DNA of 64,000 nucleotides from Cellulomonas fimi ATCC 484 (GCF_000212695.1 NC_015514.1:2604001-2668000); one strand, 5' to 3'; numbered from the stretch's first letter, positions 1 through 10,923 are shown. A program made the numbers and translations. The notes: generated by a model not told the origin, from the sequence alone.

Positions 1-41
1 CGCCCCCGTGCACCCTGCTCAGCGCCGCGACGTCCGGCCGG

Positions 42-812
42 TCAGGCCCAGCGGCCGAGGCGCTGCGCGAGGATCGCGAGCGCGACGGGGCCCGCCGTCG
101 ACGTGCGCAGGACGTGCGGGCCGAGCCGGACGGCGACGGCGCCCGCGTCGACCAGGCGCGCGAGCTCGTCCTCGCCGATGCCCCCCTCGGGCCCGACGAC
201 GACGAGGCACTCGCGTCCGGGCCCGCCCGCGGCGGGCAGGTCGACGTCCGCGACGGGGACCGTCGCCTCCTCGTGCAGGACGAGCGCTCCCCCACCTGCC
301 GCGACGGCGTCCCGCACGCGCTGCGCGAGGGCGCGCGAGTCGACCGCGGTGCCGACCTCGGGCACCCGGGCGCGGCGCGCCTGCTTGGCGGCAGCCCGGA
401 CCGTGCCGAGCCAGCGCGCGCGGCTCTTGGCGGCACGCTCCCCGCGCCACACGACGATCGACCGGTCCGCCTGCCAGGGCAGGACCGCGTCGGCGCCCAC
501 CTCGGTCGCGGCCTCGATCGCGAGCTCGTCGCGGTCGCCCTTGGCGAGCGCCTGCACGAGCACGAGCGCGACGTCGGGCGCGGGCTCGACGACCACGTCG
601 TCCACGCGCAGGTGCACGCCCTCGGCGCCGACGTGCTCGACCACGCCGACGAGCCGCACCCCCGCGCCGTCGACCACGTCGACGCGCTCCCCGGGCCCGC
701 GCCGCTGCACGACGCCCGCGTGCCGGCCCTCCGTGCCGTCGAGCAGGTAGGTGCCCCCGGGCACCACGCCGGCGAGCGTGCCCGGCTCCGCGAGGAAGAC
801 GGGTGCGCTCAC
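42..812 (-). CDS. rsmE: 16S rRNA (uracil-1498-N3)-methyltransferase RsmE
   Basis: RsmE methylates N3 of U1498 in 16S rRNA using S-adenosylmethionine. The 256-residue product has the family's usual length: an N-terminal PUA-like part with a short loop ending in a basic patch, then a SPOUT fold with the glycine-rich GPEGGIGEDEL loop and the knot sequence LRTSTAGPVA near the C terminus. The start is GTG at 812, only one base after the dnaJ stop, so it should be translated from the hrcA-dnaJ message. The first 41 bases of the window downstream of it hold no gene I can recognise. Confidence 0.95.
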   Translation of the reverse strand: MSAPVFLAEPGTLAGVVPGGTYLLDGTEGRHAGVVQRRGPGERVDVVDGAGVRLVGVVEHVGAEGVHLRVDDVVVEPAPDVALVLVQALAKGDRDELAIEAATEVGADAVLPWQADRSIVVWRGERAAKSRARWLGTVRAAAKQARRARVPEVGTAVDSRALAQRVRDAVAAGGGALVLHEEATVPVADVDLPAAGGPGRECLVVVGPEGGIGEDELARLVDAGAVAVRLGPHVLRTSTAGPVALAILAQRLGRWA

Positions 813-813
813 C

Positions 814-1941
814 TCAGCGGCCCGCGAGCTTGTCGCGGAGCTTGGCGAACACGCCGCTCGAGGAGCTCGCGAGCCGCGCCTCGGGGCGCTCCTCGCCGCG
901 CAGCACCGCGAGGCGCCGCAGGAGCTCGGCCTGCTCGTCGTCGAGCGGCGTCGGGACCTGCACCTCGACGTGCACGTGCAGGTCGCCGCGGCCGCCGACG
1001 TGCAGGTGGCCGACGCCGAGCCCCTTGATCGTGACGACCTGTGCGGGCTGCGTGCCCGGGCGCAGGTCGACCTCGCGCTCGCCGTCCAGCGTGTCGAGCG
1101 TCAGGACCGTGCCCAGCGCGGCGGCGGTCATGGGCACCTGGAGCGTCGCGTGCAGGTCGTCGCCCCGGCGCACGAACGTGTCGTGCTTGCGCTCGTGCAC
1201 CTCGAGGTACACGTCGCCGGTCGGGCCGCCGCCCGGGCCGACCTCGCCCTGGCCCGTGAGCTTGATGCGCGTGCCCGTGTCGACGCCCGCGGGGACGTCG
1301 ACCGACAGCGTGCGCCGCGAACGCACGCGCCCCTCGCCCGAGCACTCGGGGCACGGCTCGGGGATGACGGTGCCGAACCCGTGGCACGCGGCGCACGGCT
1401 GCGTCGTCATGACCTGGCCGAGGAAAGAGCGCGCGACGCGCTGCACCGAGCCGCGGCCGTGGCACACGTCGCACGTGCGCGGCGACGTGCCCGGACGGCA
1501 GCACGTGCCGTCGCACGTCGGGCACAGCACCGCGGTGTCGACCGGGATCTCCTTGTGCGCGCCGAACGTCACCTCGGCGAGGTCGAGGTCGAGGCGCACG
1601 AGCGCGTCCTGGCCGCGCCGGGCGCGCGGGATCGGGCCGCGCTGTGCGCCCGCGCCGGCGGCCGCACCGAAGAACGTCTCGAAGATGTCCTGGAAGCCGA
1701 ACCCGCCGCCCATGCCGCCGCCGGGCGACGCCGGGTCCGCGCCGAGGTCGTACGCGCGCCGCTTCTCGGGGTTGGACAGCACGTCGTAGGCGCGCGAGAC
1801 GTCCTTGAACCGCTCCTCGGACGCCGCGTCGGAGCCCGCGACGTCCGGGTGGTGCTCGCGCGCGAGCTTGCGGTAGGCCTTCTTGATCTGCTCGGGCGAC
1901 GCGTCGCGCGCGACGCCGAGGATCTCGTAGTAGTCGGTCAC
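814..1941 (-). CDS. dnaJ: Chaperone protein DnaJ (DnaJ2-type, HrcA-linked)
   Basis: Hsp40 co-chaperone that stimulates DnaK ATPase. The J domain occupies about residues 1-68 with the HPD motif (EHHPDV), followed by a Gly/Phe-rich linker, a zinc-binding region with four Cys-x-x-Cys units between about residues 140 and 215, and the two C-terminal substrate-binding beta domains. The first zinc unit reads CPTCDGTC, so its last glycine is a cysteine. Start is GTG at 1941. Location directly behind hrcA marks it as the second actinobacterial dnaJ copy rather than the one in the dnaK-grpE operon, which is not in this window. Confidence 0.96.
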   Translation of the reverse strand: MTDYYEILGVARDASPEQIKKAYRKLAREHHPDVAGSDAASEERFKDVSRAYDVLSNPEKRRAYDLGADPASPGGGMGGGFGFQDIFETFFGAAAGAGAQRGPIPRARRGQDALVRLDLDLAEVTFGAHKEIPVDTAVLCPTCDGTCCRPGTSPRTCDVCHGRGSVQRVARSFLGQVMTTQPCAACHGFGTVIPEPCPECSGEGRVRSRRTLSVDVPAGVDTGTRIKLTGQGEVGPGGGPTGDVYLEVHERKHDTFVRRGDDLHATLQVPMTAAALGTVLTLDTLDGEREVDLRPGTQPAQVVTIKGLGVGHLHVGGRGDLHVHVEVQVPTPLDDEQAELLRRLAVLRGEERPEARLASSSSGVFAKLRDKLAGR

Positions 1942-2005
1942 GGGGAGGTGCGCTCGCTTCCTGTGCTCAGGCGGGCGGGGGGACGGGCCGGGGACGTCGT
2001 GCGGC

Positions 2006-3031
2006 TCATCCGGCCAGGATGCGGGTGAGGTACCGGGCGACGGCCCGCACGGCCGTCATGGTGCCGGGGTAGTCCATGCGCAGCGGCCCGATGGAGCCGA
2101 CGCGTGCGAGCGACGTCCCCCCGTCGTCGCCGTACCCGGTCGTGACGAAGCTGGTCTCGAGCAGGCCCTCGTGCTGCGTCTCGCGGCCGATCCGGAGGCT
2201 CACGGCGGCCTGGTCCTCCGCCATCTCGGACAGCAGCCGCAGCAGGACCACCTGCTCCTCGAGCGCCTCGAGCACGGGTCCGATGGTGTGCGCGAAGTCC
2301 GCGCCGCCCCCGCGTGCGAGGTTCGCGGTGCCTGCGAGCACCACCCGCTCCTCGCTCTCCTGGGCGAGCGTCTCCTCGACGACGGCCGCGACTGCGCGCA
2401 CGAGCCCGGCGTCCTCCGGCGCGAACGCGTCGGGGAGCTCGCCGAGCGCCTCGGGCAGCTGCGAGAGACGACGACCGGTCGCCGCGGCGTTGAGCCGGGC
2501 GCGGAGCTGCGCGAGCACCACCTCGTCGAGGTCGCGGTCCTGCTCGAGCGTGCGCTGCTCGACCCGGCCCGTGTCGGTGATGAGCACCACGAGCAGGTGC
2601 CGGGCTCCGACCGCGACGAGCTCGACGTGCCGCAGCGCGGAGCGCCGCAGCGACGGGTACTGCACGACCGCGACCTGCCCGGTGAGCTGGGCGATGAGCC
2701 GGACCGCGCGGTCGACGACGTCGTCCAGGTCGACCGCGTGGTCGAGGAACGCGCCGATCGCCCGGCGCTCGGCGCCCGACATCGGCTTGACCGTCGTCAG
2801 CCGGTCGACGAACAGCCGGTAGCCCTTGTCCGTCGGGACGCGGCCCGCCGAGGTGTGGGGCTGGGCGATGTACCCGCCCTCCTCGAGCGCGGCCATGTCG
2901 TTGCGGATCGTCGCGGGCGACACCCCGAGCGCGTGGCGCTCGACCAGCGCACGGGACCCGACGGGCTCCTTGGTCGCGACGTAGTCCTCGACGATCGCGC
3001 GCAGCACGTCCAGCCGACGGTCCTCGCTCAC
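2006..3031 (-). CDS. hrcA: Heat-inducible transcription repressor HrcA
   Basis: HrcA represses heat-shock genes by binding the CIRCE inverted repeat. The 341-residue protein has an N-terminal winged helix (about residues 1-75, with the DNA-recognition stretch [18 protein letters not shown]), a GAF-like middle domain and a C-terminal dimerisation part, the normal architecture and length. Start is GTG at 3031. A CIRCE element lies 40-66 bases upstream, so the operon hrcA-dnaJ-rsmE is very probably autoregulated. The gap to dnaJ is 64 bases. Confidence 0.96.
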   Translation of the reverse strand: MSEDRRLDVLRAIVEDYVATKEPVGSRALVERHALGVSPATIRNDMAALEEGGYIAQPHTSAGRVPTDKGYRLFVDRLTTVKPMSGAERRAIGAFLDHAVDLDDVVDRAVRLIAQLTGQVAVVQYPSLRRSALRHVELVAVGARHLLVVLITDTGRVEQRTLEQDRDLDEVVLAQLRARLNAAATGRRLSQLPEALGELPDAFAPEDAGLVRAVAAVVEETLAQESEERVVLAGTANLARGGGADFAHTIGPVLEALEEQVVLLRLLSEMAEDQAAVSLRIGRETQHEGLLETSFVTTGYGDDGGTSLARVGSIGPLRMDYPGTMTAVRAVARYLTRILAG

Positions 3032-3070
3032 TCTCGCCTCCCCACGTCGCGCGGGACCCTCGCCCCACGG

Positions 3071-3097
3071 GTAGCACTCGCCCTACCGGAGTGCCAA
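3071..3097. promoter_or_regulatory. CIRCE operator (HrcA binding site)
   Basis: The sequence GTAGCACTC-N9-GAGTGCCAA matches the CIRCE consensus TTAGCACTC-N9-GAGTGCTAA at all but two arm positions, with the correct nine-base spacer. It sits between hrcA and the divergent DUF3097 gene, at the position expected for HrcA autoregulation. Confidence 0.92.
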
Positions 3098-3145
3098 TCC
3101 TACGCCGCGCGCCCGACATGCCCGCTGTCGGGCGCACCACGCCTC

Positions 3146-3151
3146 TAGAGT
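3146..3151 (+). promoter_or_regulatory. Leaderless -10 element of the DUF3097 gene
   Basis: TAGAGT lies six bases before the GTG start at 3158. This is the TANNNT spacing expected when transcription begins at the start codon. No convincing -35 is visible. Confidence 0.6.
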
Positions 3152-3157
3152 GCCCCG

Positions 3158-4015
3158 GTGACCCAGGACCGCTACGGCTCGGACGTGCTCGGGGGCTCCG
3201 GCCCCGCCCACCACCGCCCGGCCCGCACGTCGCAGCCCCAGGCCGCCGACACCGGGCTGGTCGTCGAGGAGGTGACCAGCGGCTGGGTCGGTGCCGTGGT
3301 GCGCGTCGAGAAGTCCGGCGGCATGCACGTCGTCGTCCTGGAGGACCGGCGCGGGCGCACCCGCACCTTCCCGCTCGGCCCCGGCTTCTGGGTCGACGGC
3401 GAGCCCGTCGAGCTCGTCGCACCCGTCCGCACGACCGCCCCCGCGCGCCCCACCCGCACCGCGTCCGGGTCGCGCGCCGTGCACGGCGCCGCGGCGCGCG
3501 TGGCCCGGGGCAGCCGGATCTGGGTCGAGGGCAAGCACGACGCCGAGCTGGTCGAGAAGGTCTGGGGCGACGACCTGCGCCTCGAGGGCGTCGTCGTCGA
3601 GCTGCTCGACGGCGTCGACCACCTGCCCGACGCGGTCCGCGCGTTCGCGCCCGGACCCGGACGCCGCCTGGGCGTGCTCGTCGACCATCTGGTGCCCGGC
3701 TCCAAGGAGAGCCGCATCGCCGCCGAGGTCACGCGAACCGCACCCGCCGGCACGGTCCTCGTGCTGGGGCACCCGTACGTCGACGTGTGGCAGGCCGTGC
3801 GGCCGCAGCGGGTCGGGCTCGACCGCTGGCCCACGATCGAGCGCGGCACCGAGTGGAAGCACGGCATCCTGCGCGAGCTCGGCTGGCCCGCCGACGAGCA
3901 GGCGGACGTCGCGCGCGCCTGGCAGCGGATCCTCGGCAGCGTGCGCAGCTACGCGGACCTCGAGCCGAGCCTGCTCGGCCGGGTCGAGGAGCTCATCGAC
4001 TTCGTCACGGCGTGA
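3158..4015 (+). CDS. DUF3097 family protein with Toprim-like core
   Basis: This 285-residue actinobacterial protein belongs to the DUF3097 family, whose function is not established. After a roughly 30-residue variable N terminus comes a small beta-rich domain (residues about 31-90), then a stretch reading WVEGKHDAELVEKVWG followed about 50 residues later by LGVLVDHLVPGSKES. A Glu in a beta-strand/turn followed by an aspartate at a strand end resembles the Toprim fold of RNase M5 and primases; this is my inference from pattern. Transcribed divergently from hrcA, apparently leaderless from GTG at 3158. No partner gene is obvious. Confidence 0.85.
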   Translation: MTQDRYGSDVLGGSGPAHHRPARTSQPQAADTGLVVEEVTSGWVGAVVRVEKSGGMHVVVLEDRRGRTRTFPLGPGFWVDGEPVELVAPVRTTAPARPTRTASGSRAVHGAAARVARGSRIWVEGKHDAELVEKVWGDDLRLEGVVVELLDGVDHLPDAVRAFAPGPGRRLGVLVDHLVPGSKESRIAAEVTRTAPAGTVLVLGHPYVDVWQAVRPQRVGLDRWPTIERGTEWKHGILRELGWPADEQADVARAWQRILGSVRSYADLEPSLLGRVEELIDFVTA

Positions 4016-4060
4016 CGCCTCGCCCGGGCGCTCCCCGGCCCGGGGGCCATGCGTCCGTGC

Positions 4061-5065
4061 TCAGGGCGCGATCGGCTCGCCGAGCAGGCGCCGGTACAGG
4101 TAGGACGTCGCGACCAGCACGACCGGCAGTGCGATGAGCAGCCCCACGCCGCACAGGGCCGCACCCGCCGCGAGGACGAGGAAGCCCAGCAGGTAGAACA
4201 GGATCGTCGTCCCGAGGTTCGCGGTCACGAGCTGGACGCTGGAGCGCAGCGCGTCGACCGGGCTCAGGTCCTTGTCGATGACGAACCACAGCGTGAACAG
4301 CAGCAGGAAGTTCACGGCGGCCGGCAGGAGCCACCCGATCAGCGGGATCCACGAGACCAGGCTCACCACGAGGTTCACGCCGGCGAGCAGCAGCGCCGTC
4401 AGCACGACGGGTCCCGGGCGCTCGAACGAGAAGAAGTCCGCGAGCCGTGCGGGCCGGCCGTAGGTAAGGTTGAGCGAGACGCGCACGAAGGCCGCCTGCA
4501 CCAGGTACGCGGCCAGCCAGAACACCGCGTTGACGACGATCCAGCCGAACGACAGCCCGACGCCGGCCAGCCCGCTGCCGTCGCCGTCGGGGTCGGTGAC
4601 CCCCGCGAGGCCGCCGAACACGAGGCCGACGAGCGACACGGCGACGGCCGCGACGACGACCCAGATGAGCGCCGCCGCGACGAACACCCCGCCGTTGGTC
4701 GTGAACTTCCCCCAGCCGTACGACATCGCCTCCCCGATCGGCGACGGCTGGACCGCGCCCGGGTAGCCACCACCGGGCGGCGGGTACTGGCCGGCGGGCG
4801 GAGGCGGCGGGTACTGCCCAGCAGGAGGCGGCGGGTACTGCCCCGCGGGGGGCGGCGGGTACTGCCCCGCGGGAGGCGGCGGGTACTGCCCCGCAGGGGG
4901 CGGCGGGTACGCCCCCGGCTGCCCCGCGGGCGGCGGAGAGGCGCCCCCGGCCGGCGGGGGCGCCGGGACGGTGCCCGACGACGGCTCGGCGGGCGGGACG
5001 GGCGTGTCGAGGGGCACGGGCCTCTGGTCGTCGTCACGGCGGTCGCCGCCGGGGATCTCGCTCAT
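4061..5065 (-). CDS. Proline-rich multi-pass membrane protein
   Basis: A 334-residue protein of no assigned function. Residues about 1-110 are a cytoplasm-like low-complexity head rich in Pro, Gly, Gln and Tyr, with at least five copies of the unit GQYPPPPA. The rest is about five or six hydrophobic helices in a DUF975-like arrangement ending with SYLYRRLLGEPIAP. Such heads are common on actinobacterial envelope proteins and may mediate assembly of complexes. The start is ATG at 5065 behind a GGGAGG ribosome site. It is divergent from two DUF4870 genes that carry shorter proline-rich heads, suggesting related membrane roles. Confidence 0.85.
   Translation of the reverse strand: MSEIPGGDRRDDDQRPVPLDTPVPPAEPSSGTVPAPPPAGGASPPPAGQPGAYPPPPAGQYPPPPAGQYPPPPAGQYPPPPAGQYPPPPPAGQYPPPGGGYPGAVQPSPIGEAMSYGWGKFTTNGGVFVAAALIWVVVAAVAVSLVGLVFGGLAGVTDPDGDGSGLAGVGLSFGWIVVNAVFWLAAYLVQAAFVRVSLNLTYGRPARLADFFSFERPGPVVLTALLLAGVNLVVSLVSWIPLIGWLLPAAVNFLLLFTLWFVIDKDLSPVDALRSSVQLVTANLGTTILFYLLGFLVLAAGAALCGVGLLIALPVVLVATSYLYRRLLGEPIAP
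4776..4912 (-). repeat. Tandem 24-base repeat coding for GQYPPPPA units
   Basis: Five copies start 24 bases apart (GTACTG, or GTAC in the last copy, at 4811, 4835, 4859, 4883 and 4907), with a further copy 27 bases away that carries an extra proline codon. The period is a multiple of three, so copy-number change would leave the reading frame intact. Confidence 0.85.
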
Positions 5066-5108
5066 GCGTCGCCTCCCTGGTCGCGGGCGGGCACCCGCTC
5101 ACTCGGAA

Positions 5109-5137
5109 GCGAATCGACGCGCGCCGCCGCCTGTCAA
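5109..5137 (-). promoter_or_regulatory. Possible sigma-A promoter of the proline-rich membrane gene
   Basis: A perfect -35 TTGACA is read on the minus strand at 5137-5132. The best -10 at 17-18 bases spacing (ATTCGC or TTCGCT) is weak, so only the -35 is convincing. Confidence 0.4.
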
Positions 5138-5317
5138 GGAACACGCCGCGCGCAAGAGGGACATCTCGGTGGAAGCCTGCCCGAACCGGCACGCGCGTCG
5201 GTAGGCTCTCGCTGCCCCCGCAGCACGTCTGCGGTGCGGCACGCGTCCCCGCGCACCCGTCGGGCGCGTCGACCCCCGGGCAGGCGTTCCGCCCCCGGAC
5301 ACCGCCCGAGGAGCCCG

Positions 5318-5701
5318 ATGTCCTACGAGTACCCGCCGCCGACGCAGCGCCCTGCGGGCGCGGACCAGGACCGCACGTGGGCGACGCTCGCCCACCTCGG
5401 CGGCATCCTGGCCTACTTCTTCATCGGCTGGGTCCCCGCCCTGGTCATCTGGCTCGTGCACCGCGAGCGCGGGGGGCAGGCCCCCGAGCAGGCGCGCGTC
5501 GCCCTGAACTTCCAGCTCACGCTGCTCATCGCCCTCGTCGTGGCGAAGGTCGTCGAGTCGCTGCCCGCCATCGGCGTGGTCGGCTGGCTCGCGATCGTCG
5601 GCGTCGGGATCGTGAGCCTCGTCCTGTCCCTCCTCGCAGCCGTTGCCGTCAACAAGGGCGGCACGTACCGCTATCCCTTCACCCTGGAGCTCGTCCGATG
5701 A
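5318..5701 (+). CDS. DUF4870 membrane protein, copy 1
   Basis: A 127-residue Tic20/DUF4870-type membrane protein. After a short Pro-rich head (about 15 residues) it has three hydrophobic segments and the family's characteristic central pattern, with ARVALNFQLTLLIALVV between the first and second helix, ending GTYRYPFTLELVR. Function is unknown. The start is ATG at 5318 after GAGGAG, chosen because the DUF4870 homology begins just after it; longer upstream reading frame is not gene-like. Its last four bases (ATGA) overlap the start of the paralogue downstream, implying coupled translation. Confidence 0.87.
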   Translation: MSYEYPPPTQRPAGADQDRTWATLAHLGGILAYFFIGWVPALVIWLVHRERGGQAPEQARVALNFQLTLLIALVVAKVVESLPAIGVVGWLAIVGVGIVSLVLSLLAAVAVNKGGTYRYPFTLELVR

Positions 5702-6072
5702 CCTCTCAGCAGCCGCCCGCCTCCTACCCCGCACCCGCGCAGCCGCTGCGGCCCGACGAGGAGCGCACCTGGGCCATCGTCAGCCACGTCGGCCCGCTCC
5801 TCGGGTTCGGGTTCATCGTCCCGCTCGTCGTGTGGCTGGTCTTCAAGGGCCGTGGCCCGTACCTCGAGGACCAGGCCAAGGAGTCGCTCAACTTCCAGCT
5901 GACGCTGCTCATCGCCTACGTCGTGTCGAGCGTGCTGTTCTTCGTCGGCATCGGCTTCCTGCTGTTCCCGATCGTGTGGGTCGTGGGCCTGGTCTTCGGG
6001 ATCCTCGCCGCCGTCGCGGACAGCCGGTACGAGTGGTACCGCTACCCGGTGAACATCCGCATGGTGAGCTGA
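5698..6072 (+). CDS. DUF4870 membrane protein, copy 2
   Basis: A 124-residue paralogue of the preceding gene, sharing the core KESLNFQLTLLIAYVV and the C-terminal YRYPVNIRMV. Three hydrophobic segments follow a short Pro-rich head that begins MTSQQPPASYPAP. The ATGA overlap with copy 1 and the sequence similarity indicate tandem duplication; the two may form a heteromer. The pair ends at a strong hairpin shared with the convergent hemW operon. Confidence 0.88.
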   Translation: MTSQQPPASYPAPAQPLRPDEERTWAIVSHVGPLLGFGFIVPLVVWLVFKGRGPYLEDQAKESLNFQLTLLIAYVVSSVLFFVGIGFLLFPIVWVVGLVFGILAAVADSRYEWYRYPVNIRMVS

Positions 6073-6088
6073 GCGCACACCTGCGCAC

Positions 6089-6124
6089 CACGAGGGCGTC
6101 GTCCTGCGGGACGGCGCCCTCGTG
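6089..6124. terminator. Bidirectional terminator between DUF4870 pair and hemW
   Basis: A 16-base stem (CACGAGGGCGTCGTCC with GGACGGCGCCCTCGTG, one G-U pair) closes a four-base loop TGCG between two convergent genes. There is no U tract, as is usual for this G+C content. Confidence 0.8.
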
Positions 6125-6172
6125 CGTACCCGGGGTACGCCGCCGGGACCGCGCGACCACGGGGCGCGTCAG

Positions 6173-7426
6173 TCAGCCGGCGAGCGCACGGACGACGGCG
6201 TCGGCGAGCAGCCGCCCGCGCCGCGTCAGCAGCACGCGCGGCCCGACGGGGTCGTCCGCGGTGGGCCGGGCGAGCGCGGCGCGGCCGTCGACCAGGCCGT
6301 CCGCCACGAGCCCGGCGACCGCCCGGCGCGCGTCGGGGCTCAGGTCCGCCACGGGCAGCCCGTGCGCCGTCCGCACGCCCAGCATGAGCCGCTCGAGCGC
6401 CGCCGACTCGCCGTCGACGACCTCCCGCCCGGCCGCCGGGCTCAGCCCGCGCGCGAGCCGGTCGGCGTACGCACGCGGGTGCTTGACGTTCCACCAGCGC
6501 ACGCCGCCCACGTGGCTGTGCGCGCCCGGCCCCACGCCCCACCAGTCGTCGCCCCGCCAGTAGGCGAGGTTGTGGCGGCAGGCGTCCGCGGGGGTGCGCG
6601 CCCAGTTGCTCACCTCGTACCAGGCCAGCCCGGCCGCCGTGAGCAGGTCGTCCGCGAGCTCGTACTTGGCCGCCTGGTCGTCGGCGTCGGGCAGCGCCAG
6701 CTCGCCGCGGCGGACCTGCACCGCCATGCGGGTGCCCTGCTCGACGACGAGCGCGTACGCCGACACGTGGTCGACGCCGGTCGCGAGGGCCGTCTCGACG
6801 CTCGCGCGCCAGTCGTCGAGCGACTCCCCCGGCGTGCCGTAGATGAGGTCGAGCGACACCGCGAGCCCGGCGTCGCGCGCCCACCGCACCACGTCGGGGA
6901 TGCGCCGCGGGTCGTGCGTCCGCTCGAGCGTCGCGAGCACGTGCGGGACCGCCGACTGCATGCCGAACGACACCCGCGTGAACCCGGCCGCGGCGAGCGC
7001 CGCGAGCGAGGCGGGCGTGACGGAGTCGGGGTTGGCCTCGGTCGTCACCTCGGCGTCGGGGGTGAGCCCCCACGTGTCGCGGACACCGCCGAGCAGCCGG
7101 GCGAGGTCGTCGACGGGGAGCACGGTGGGTGTGCCGCCCCCGACGAAGACGGTGGACACCGCGCGCGCGGGCAGGCCGGCCGCGTCGAGCACGTGCGCCG
7201 CGAGCCCCACCTCGGCGAGCGCCGTCGCGGCGTAGGCGTCCTGGCTCGCCCCGCCGCCGAGCTCCGTGGCCGTGTAGGTGTTGAAGTCGCAGTAGCCGCA
7301 CCGCACGGTGCAGAAGGGGACGTGCAGGTAGACGCCGAACGCGCGCGCCGCCGCACCGTCGCGGACCGACGCGGGCAGCGCGCCGTCGTCAGGAGCGGGG
7401 TCGCCGTCCGGGAGGGCGGGCGCCAT
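6173..7426 (-). CDS. hemW: Radical SAM haem chaperone HemW (HemN-like)
   Basis: A 417-residue HemN-family radical SAM protein, the HemW branch, which binds haem and delivers it to target proteins rather than oxidising coproporphyrinogen. The cluster motif is CTVRCGYCDFNTY near residue 40, with Cys-x3-Cys-x2-Cys intact and followed by the CDF signature that marks HemW. A GGGTPT motif and the C-terminal HemN domain follow. The start is ATG at 7426, overlapping the stop of the lyase gene by ATGA. Position behind lepA is conserved in many bacteria. Confidence 0.93.
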   Translation of the reverse strand: MAPALPDGDPAPDDGALPASVRDGAAARAFGVYLHVPFCTVRCGYCDFNTYTATELGGGASQDAYAATALAEVGLAAHVLDAAGLPARAVSTVFVGGGTPTVLPVDDLARLLGGVRDTWGLTPDAEVTTEANPDSVTPASLAALAAAGFTRVSFGMQSAVPHVLATLERTHDPRRIPDVVRWARDAGLAVSLDLIYGTPGESLDDWRASVETALATGVDHVSAYALVVEQGTRMAVQVRRGELALPDADDQAAKYELADDLLTAAGLAWYEVSNWARTPADACRHNLAYWRGDDWWGVGPGAHSHVGGVRWWNVKHPRAYADRLARGLSPAAGREVVDGESAALERLMLGVRTAHGLPVADLSPDARRAVAGLVADGLVDGRAALARPTADDPVGPRVLLTRRGRLLADAVVRALAG

Positions 7427-8228
7427 CACCGCAGGGCCGCGCGATCGGCCGCCGTCAGGCCGCCCGCGCGGAAGGTCGTCGTGCCGTGCTGCTGCAGCTC
7501 GCGGGCGGCGGTCGCGAGCGCGCCGTACGCGGCGGACGCCAGCGCGCTGCCGGTCGAGACGCGGCGGACGCCGGCGGCGGCGAGCTGCGGGACGCTCGGC
7601 CCGTCGGGCCAGGCCAGCACGTTGACCGGGACGTCCACCGCGCGGACGACGGTCTCCACCTCCGCGACCGTGCGCAGGCCCGGCGCGTAGACGCAGTCGG
7701 CCCCGGCGGCGGCGTACGCCCGCAGGCGCGCGACCGTGTCGTCCAGGTCGTCGACGCCGTACAGGTGGTTCTCGCAGCGCGCGGTGAGGACGAGCGGCGC
7801 GTCGGCCTGCCGGGCCGCGTCGGCGGCGGCCGCCACGCGCTCGACGGCGGCGTCGAGCGGCGCGATGCCGCCCGCCGACGGGTCGTAGTCCTCGATCGAG
7901 CAGCCCGCGGCGCCCGCGTCCAGGAGGAGGGCGACCGTCTCCCCGACCCCGGCCGGGTCGTCGGCGTACCCGCGCTCGGCGTCCACGTGCAGCGGCACGT
8001 CGACGGCCGCGACGAGCGTGCGGACGTGCGCGAGCAGCTCGTCGCGCGTCACGGACTGGTCCTCCCGGCCCAGCGCCCACGCGAGGCCCGCGCTCGTGGT
8101 CGCGAGCGCGTCGAACCCGAGGTGCTCGAGCAGCCGGGCCGACCCGACGTCCCACGGGTTCGGCAGCACGAAGGTGCCGGGGCCGGCGTGCAGCGCGGCG
8201 AACCGGCGACGACGGCCGGCGGCGTCCG

Positions 8229-8232
<4 letters not shown>
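7426..8232 (-). CDS. Isocitrate lyase / PEP mutase superfamily protein
   Basis: A 268-residue TIM-barrel enzyme of the ICL/PEP mutase superfamily, whose members make or break C-C or P-C bonds next to a carboxylate. The metal-binding signature appears as [14 protein letters not shown] around residue 85-100, and the flexible catalytic loop region reads [11 protein letters not shown] in place of the KKCGH of true isocitrate lyase, so substrate is open (oxaloacetate or 2-methylisocitrate type chemistry is possible). GTG at 8232 overlaps the lepA stop (GTGA), and its own stop overlaps the hemW start, placing it as the middle gene of a tightly coupled trio. Confidence 0.88.
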
Positions 8233-10109
<1,877 letters not shown>

Positions 10110-10218
10110 CGCGGACGGCTCCCGGAGTCGGTGGTGGGCGCTCGTCTGGCGCCCGGTGGACGGTCGGTGACGGCCCCGCACCTCACGGCGCGTGGGCGGT
10201 CGACCCCACCATGGTCCC

Positions 10219-10923
10219 ATGACGACGGACCTCGGCGCCTCGCTCGACCACCTGACGCTGCTCGCCGGGCTGCAGGACGACTTCCTCGCGACGATCCCCG
10301 CGGTCGACCCCGGCACCCGCGTGCCCTGGTGCGGCCGGTGGCGGGTGCGCGACCTCGTCGTCCACCTCGCCCGCATCCACCACTGGGCCGCGGGGCAGGC
10401 GTCGCGCCGTCGGGAGACCCCGCTCGGTCGCGGTCCGTTCGAGCTCGTCGAGCTCTACGGCACGTGCGCGGCCGAGCTGCGCGACACGCTCGTCACGCTC
10501 GGCCCCGACGCGCCCGCGAGCACCCTGCTCGGACCGGGTCCCGCGTCGTTCTGGCACCGCCGCCAGGTGCACGAGACGCTCGTGCACCTGTGGGACCTGC
10601 GCACCGCGGGCGGGCTCCCGCTCGACGTCGCCCCCGCCGTCTGGGCCGACACGGTCGACGAGGTCGTCACCGTCATGCAGCCGCGCCAGGAACGCCTCGG
10701 CCGCATGGAGCCGCTGCCCGCCCCGGTGGCGCTGCGGGCCGACGACGCGGGGCGCTCGTGGTCGCTCGGCGGCGACGGCACGCCGAGCGTCGCCGTGCAC
10801 GGCCGGGCCGAGGACCTCGCGCTCCTGCTGTGGGGACGCCGGACCGCCGACGCCGACGGGATCACCGTCGACGGCGACCGCGCCGCGCTCGACGACGCGC
10901 TGGGCCGCCGTCTGACCCCGTGA
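10219..10923 (+). CDS. Maleylpyruvate isomerase / mycothiol-dependent DinB-fold protein
   Basis: A 234-residue member of the MDMPI family. The N-terminal four-helix DinB-like domain contains the pattern [17 protein letters not shown] and, further on, [14 protein letters not shown], which supply the histidine triad that binds a divalent metal in mycothiol-dependent enzymes. A C-terminal SCP2-like part (LAGRAED-type: [16 protein letters not shown]) completes it. Substrate is unknown; mycothiol use is expected in Actinobacteria. Start is ATG at 10219, divergent from lepA. Confidence 0.86.
   Translation: MTTDLGASLDHLTLLAGLQDDFLATIPAVDPGTRVPWCGRWRVRDLVVHLARIHHWAAGQASRRRETPLGRGPFELVELYGTCAAELRDTLVTLGPDAPASTLLGPGPASFWHRRQVHETLVHLWDLRTAGGLPLDVAPAVWADTVDEVVTVMQPRQERLGRMEPLPAPVALRADDAGRSWSLGGDGTPSVAVHGRAEDLALLLWGRRTADADGITVDGDRAALDDALGRRLTP

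Noticed and set aside
1..41. A downstream gene in the hrcA-dnaJ-rsmE operon
   Set aside because: Forty-one bases are too few to recognise any gene.
4776..4912. Possible CRISPR-like array from regular spacing
   Set aside because: The repeats are contiguous, in frame and code for Pro-rich units, with no unique spacers.
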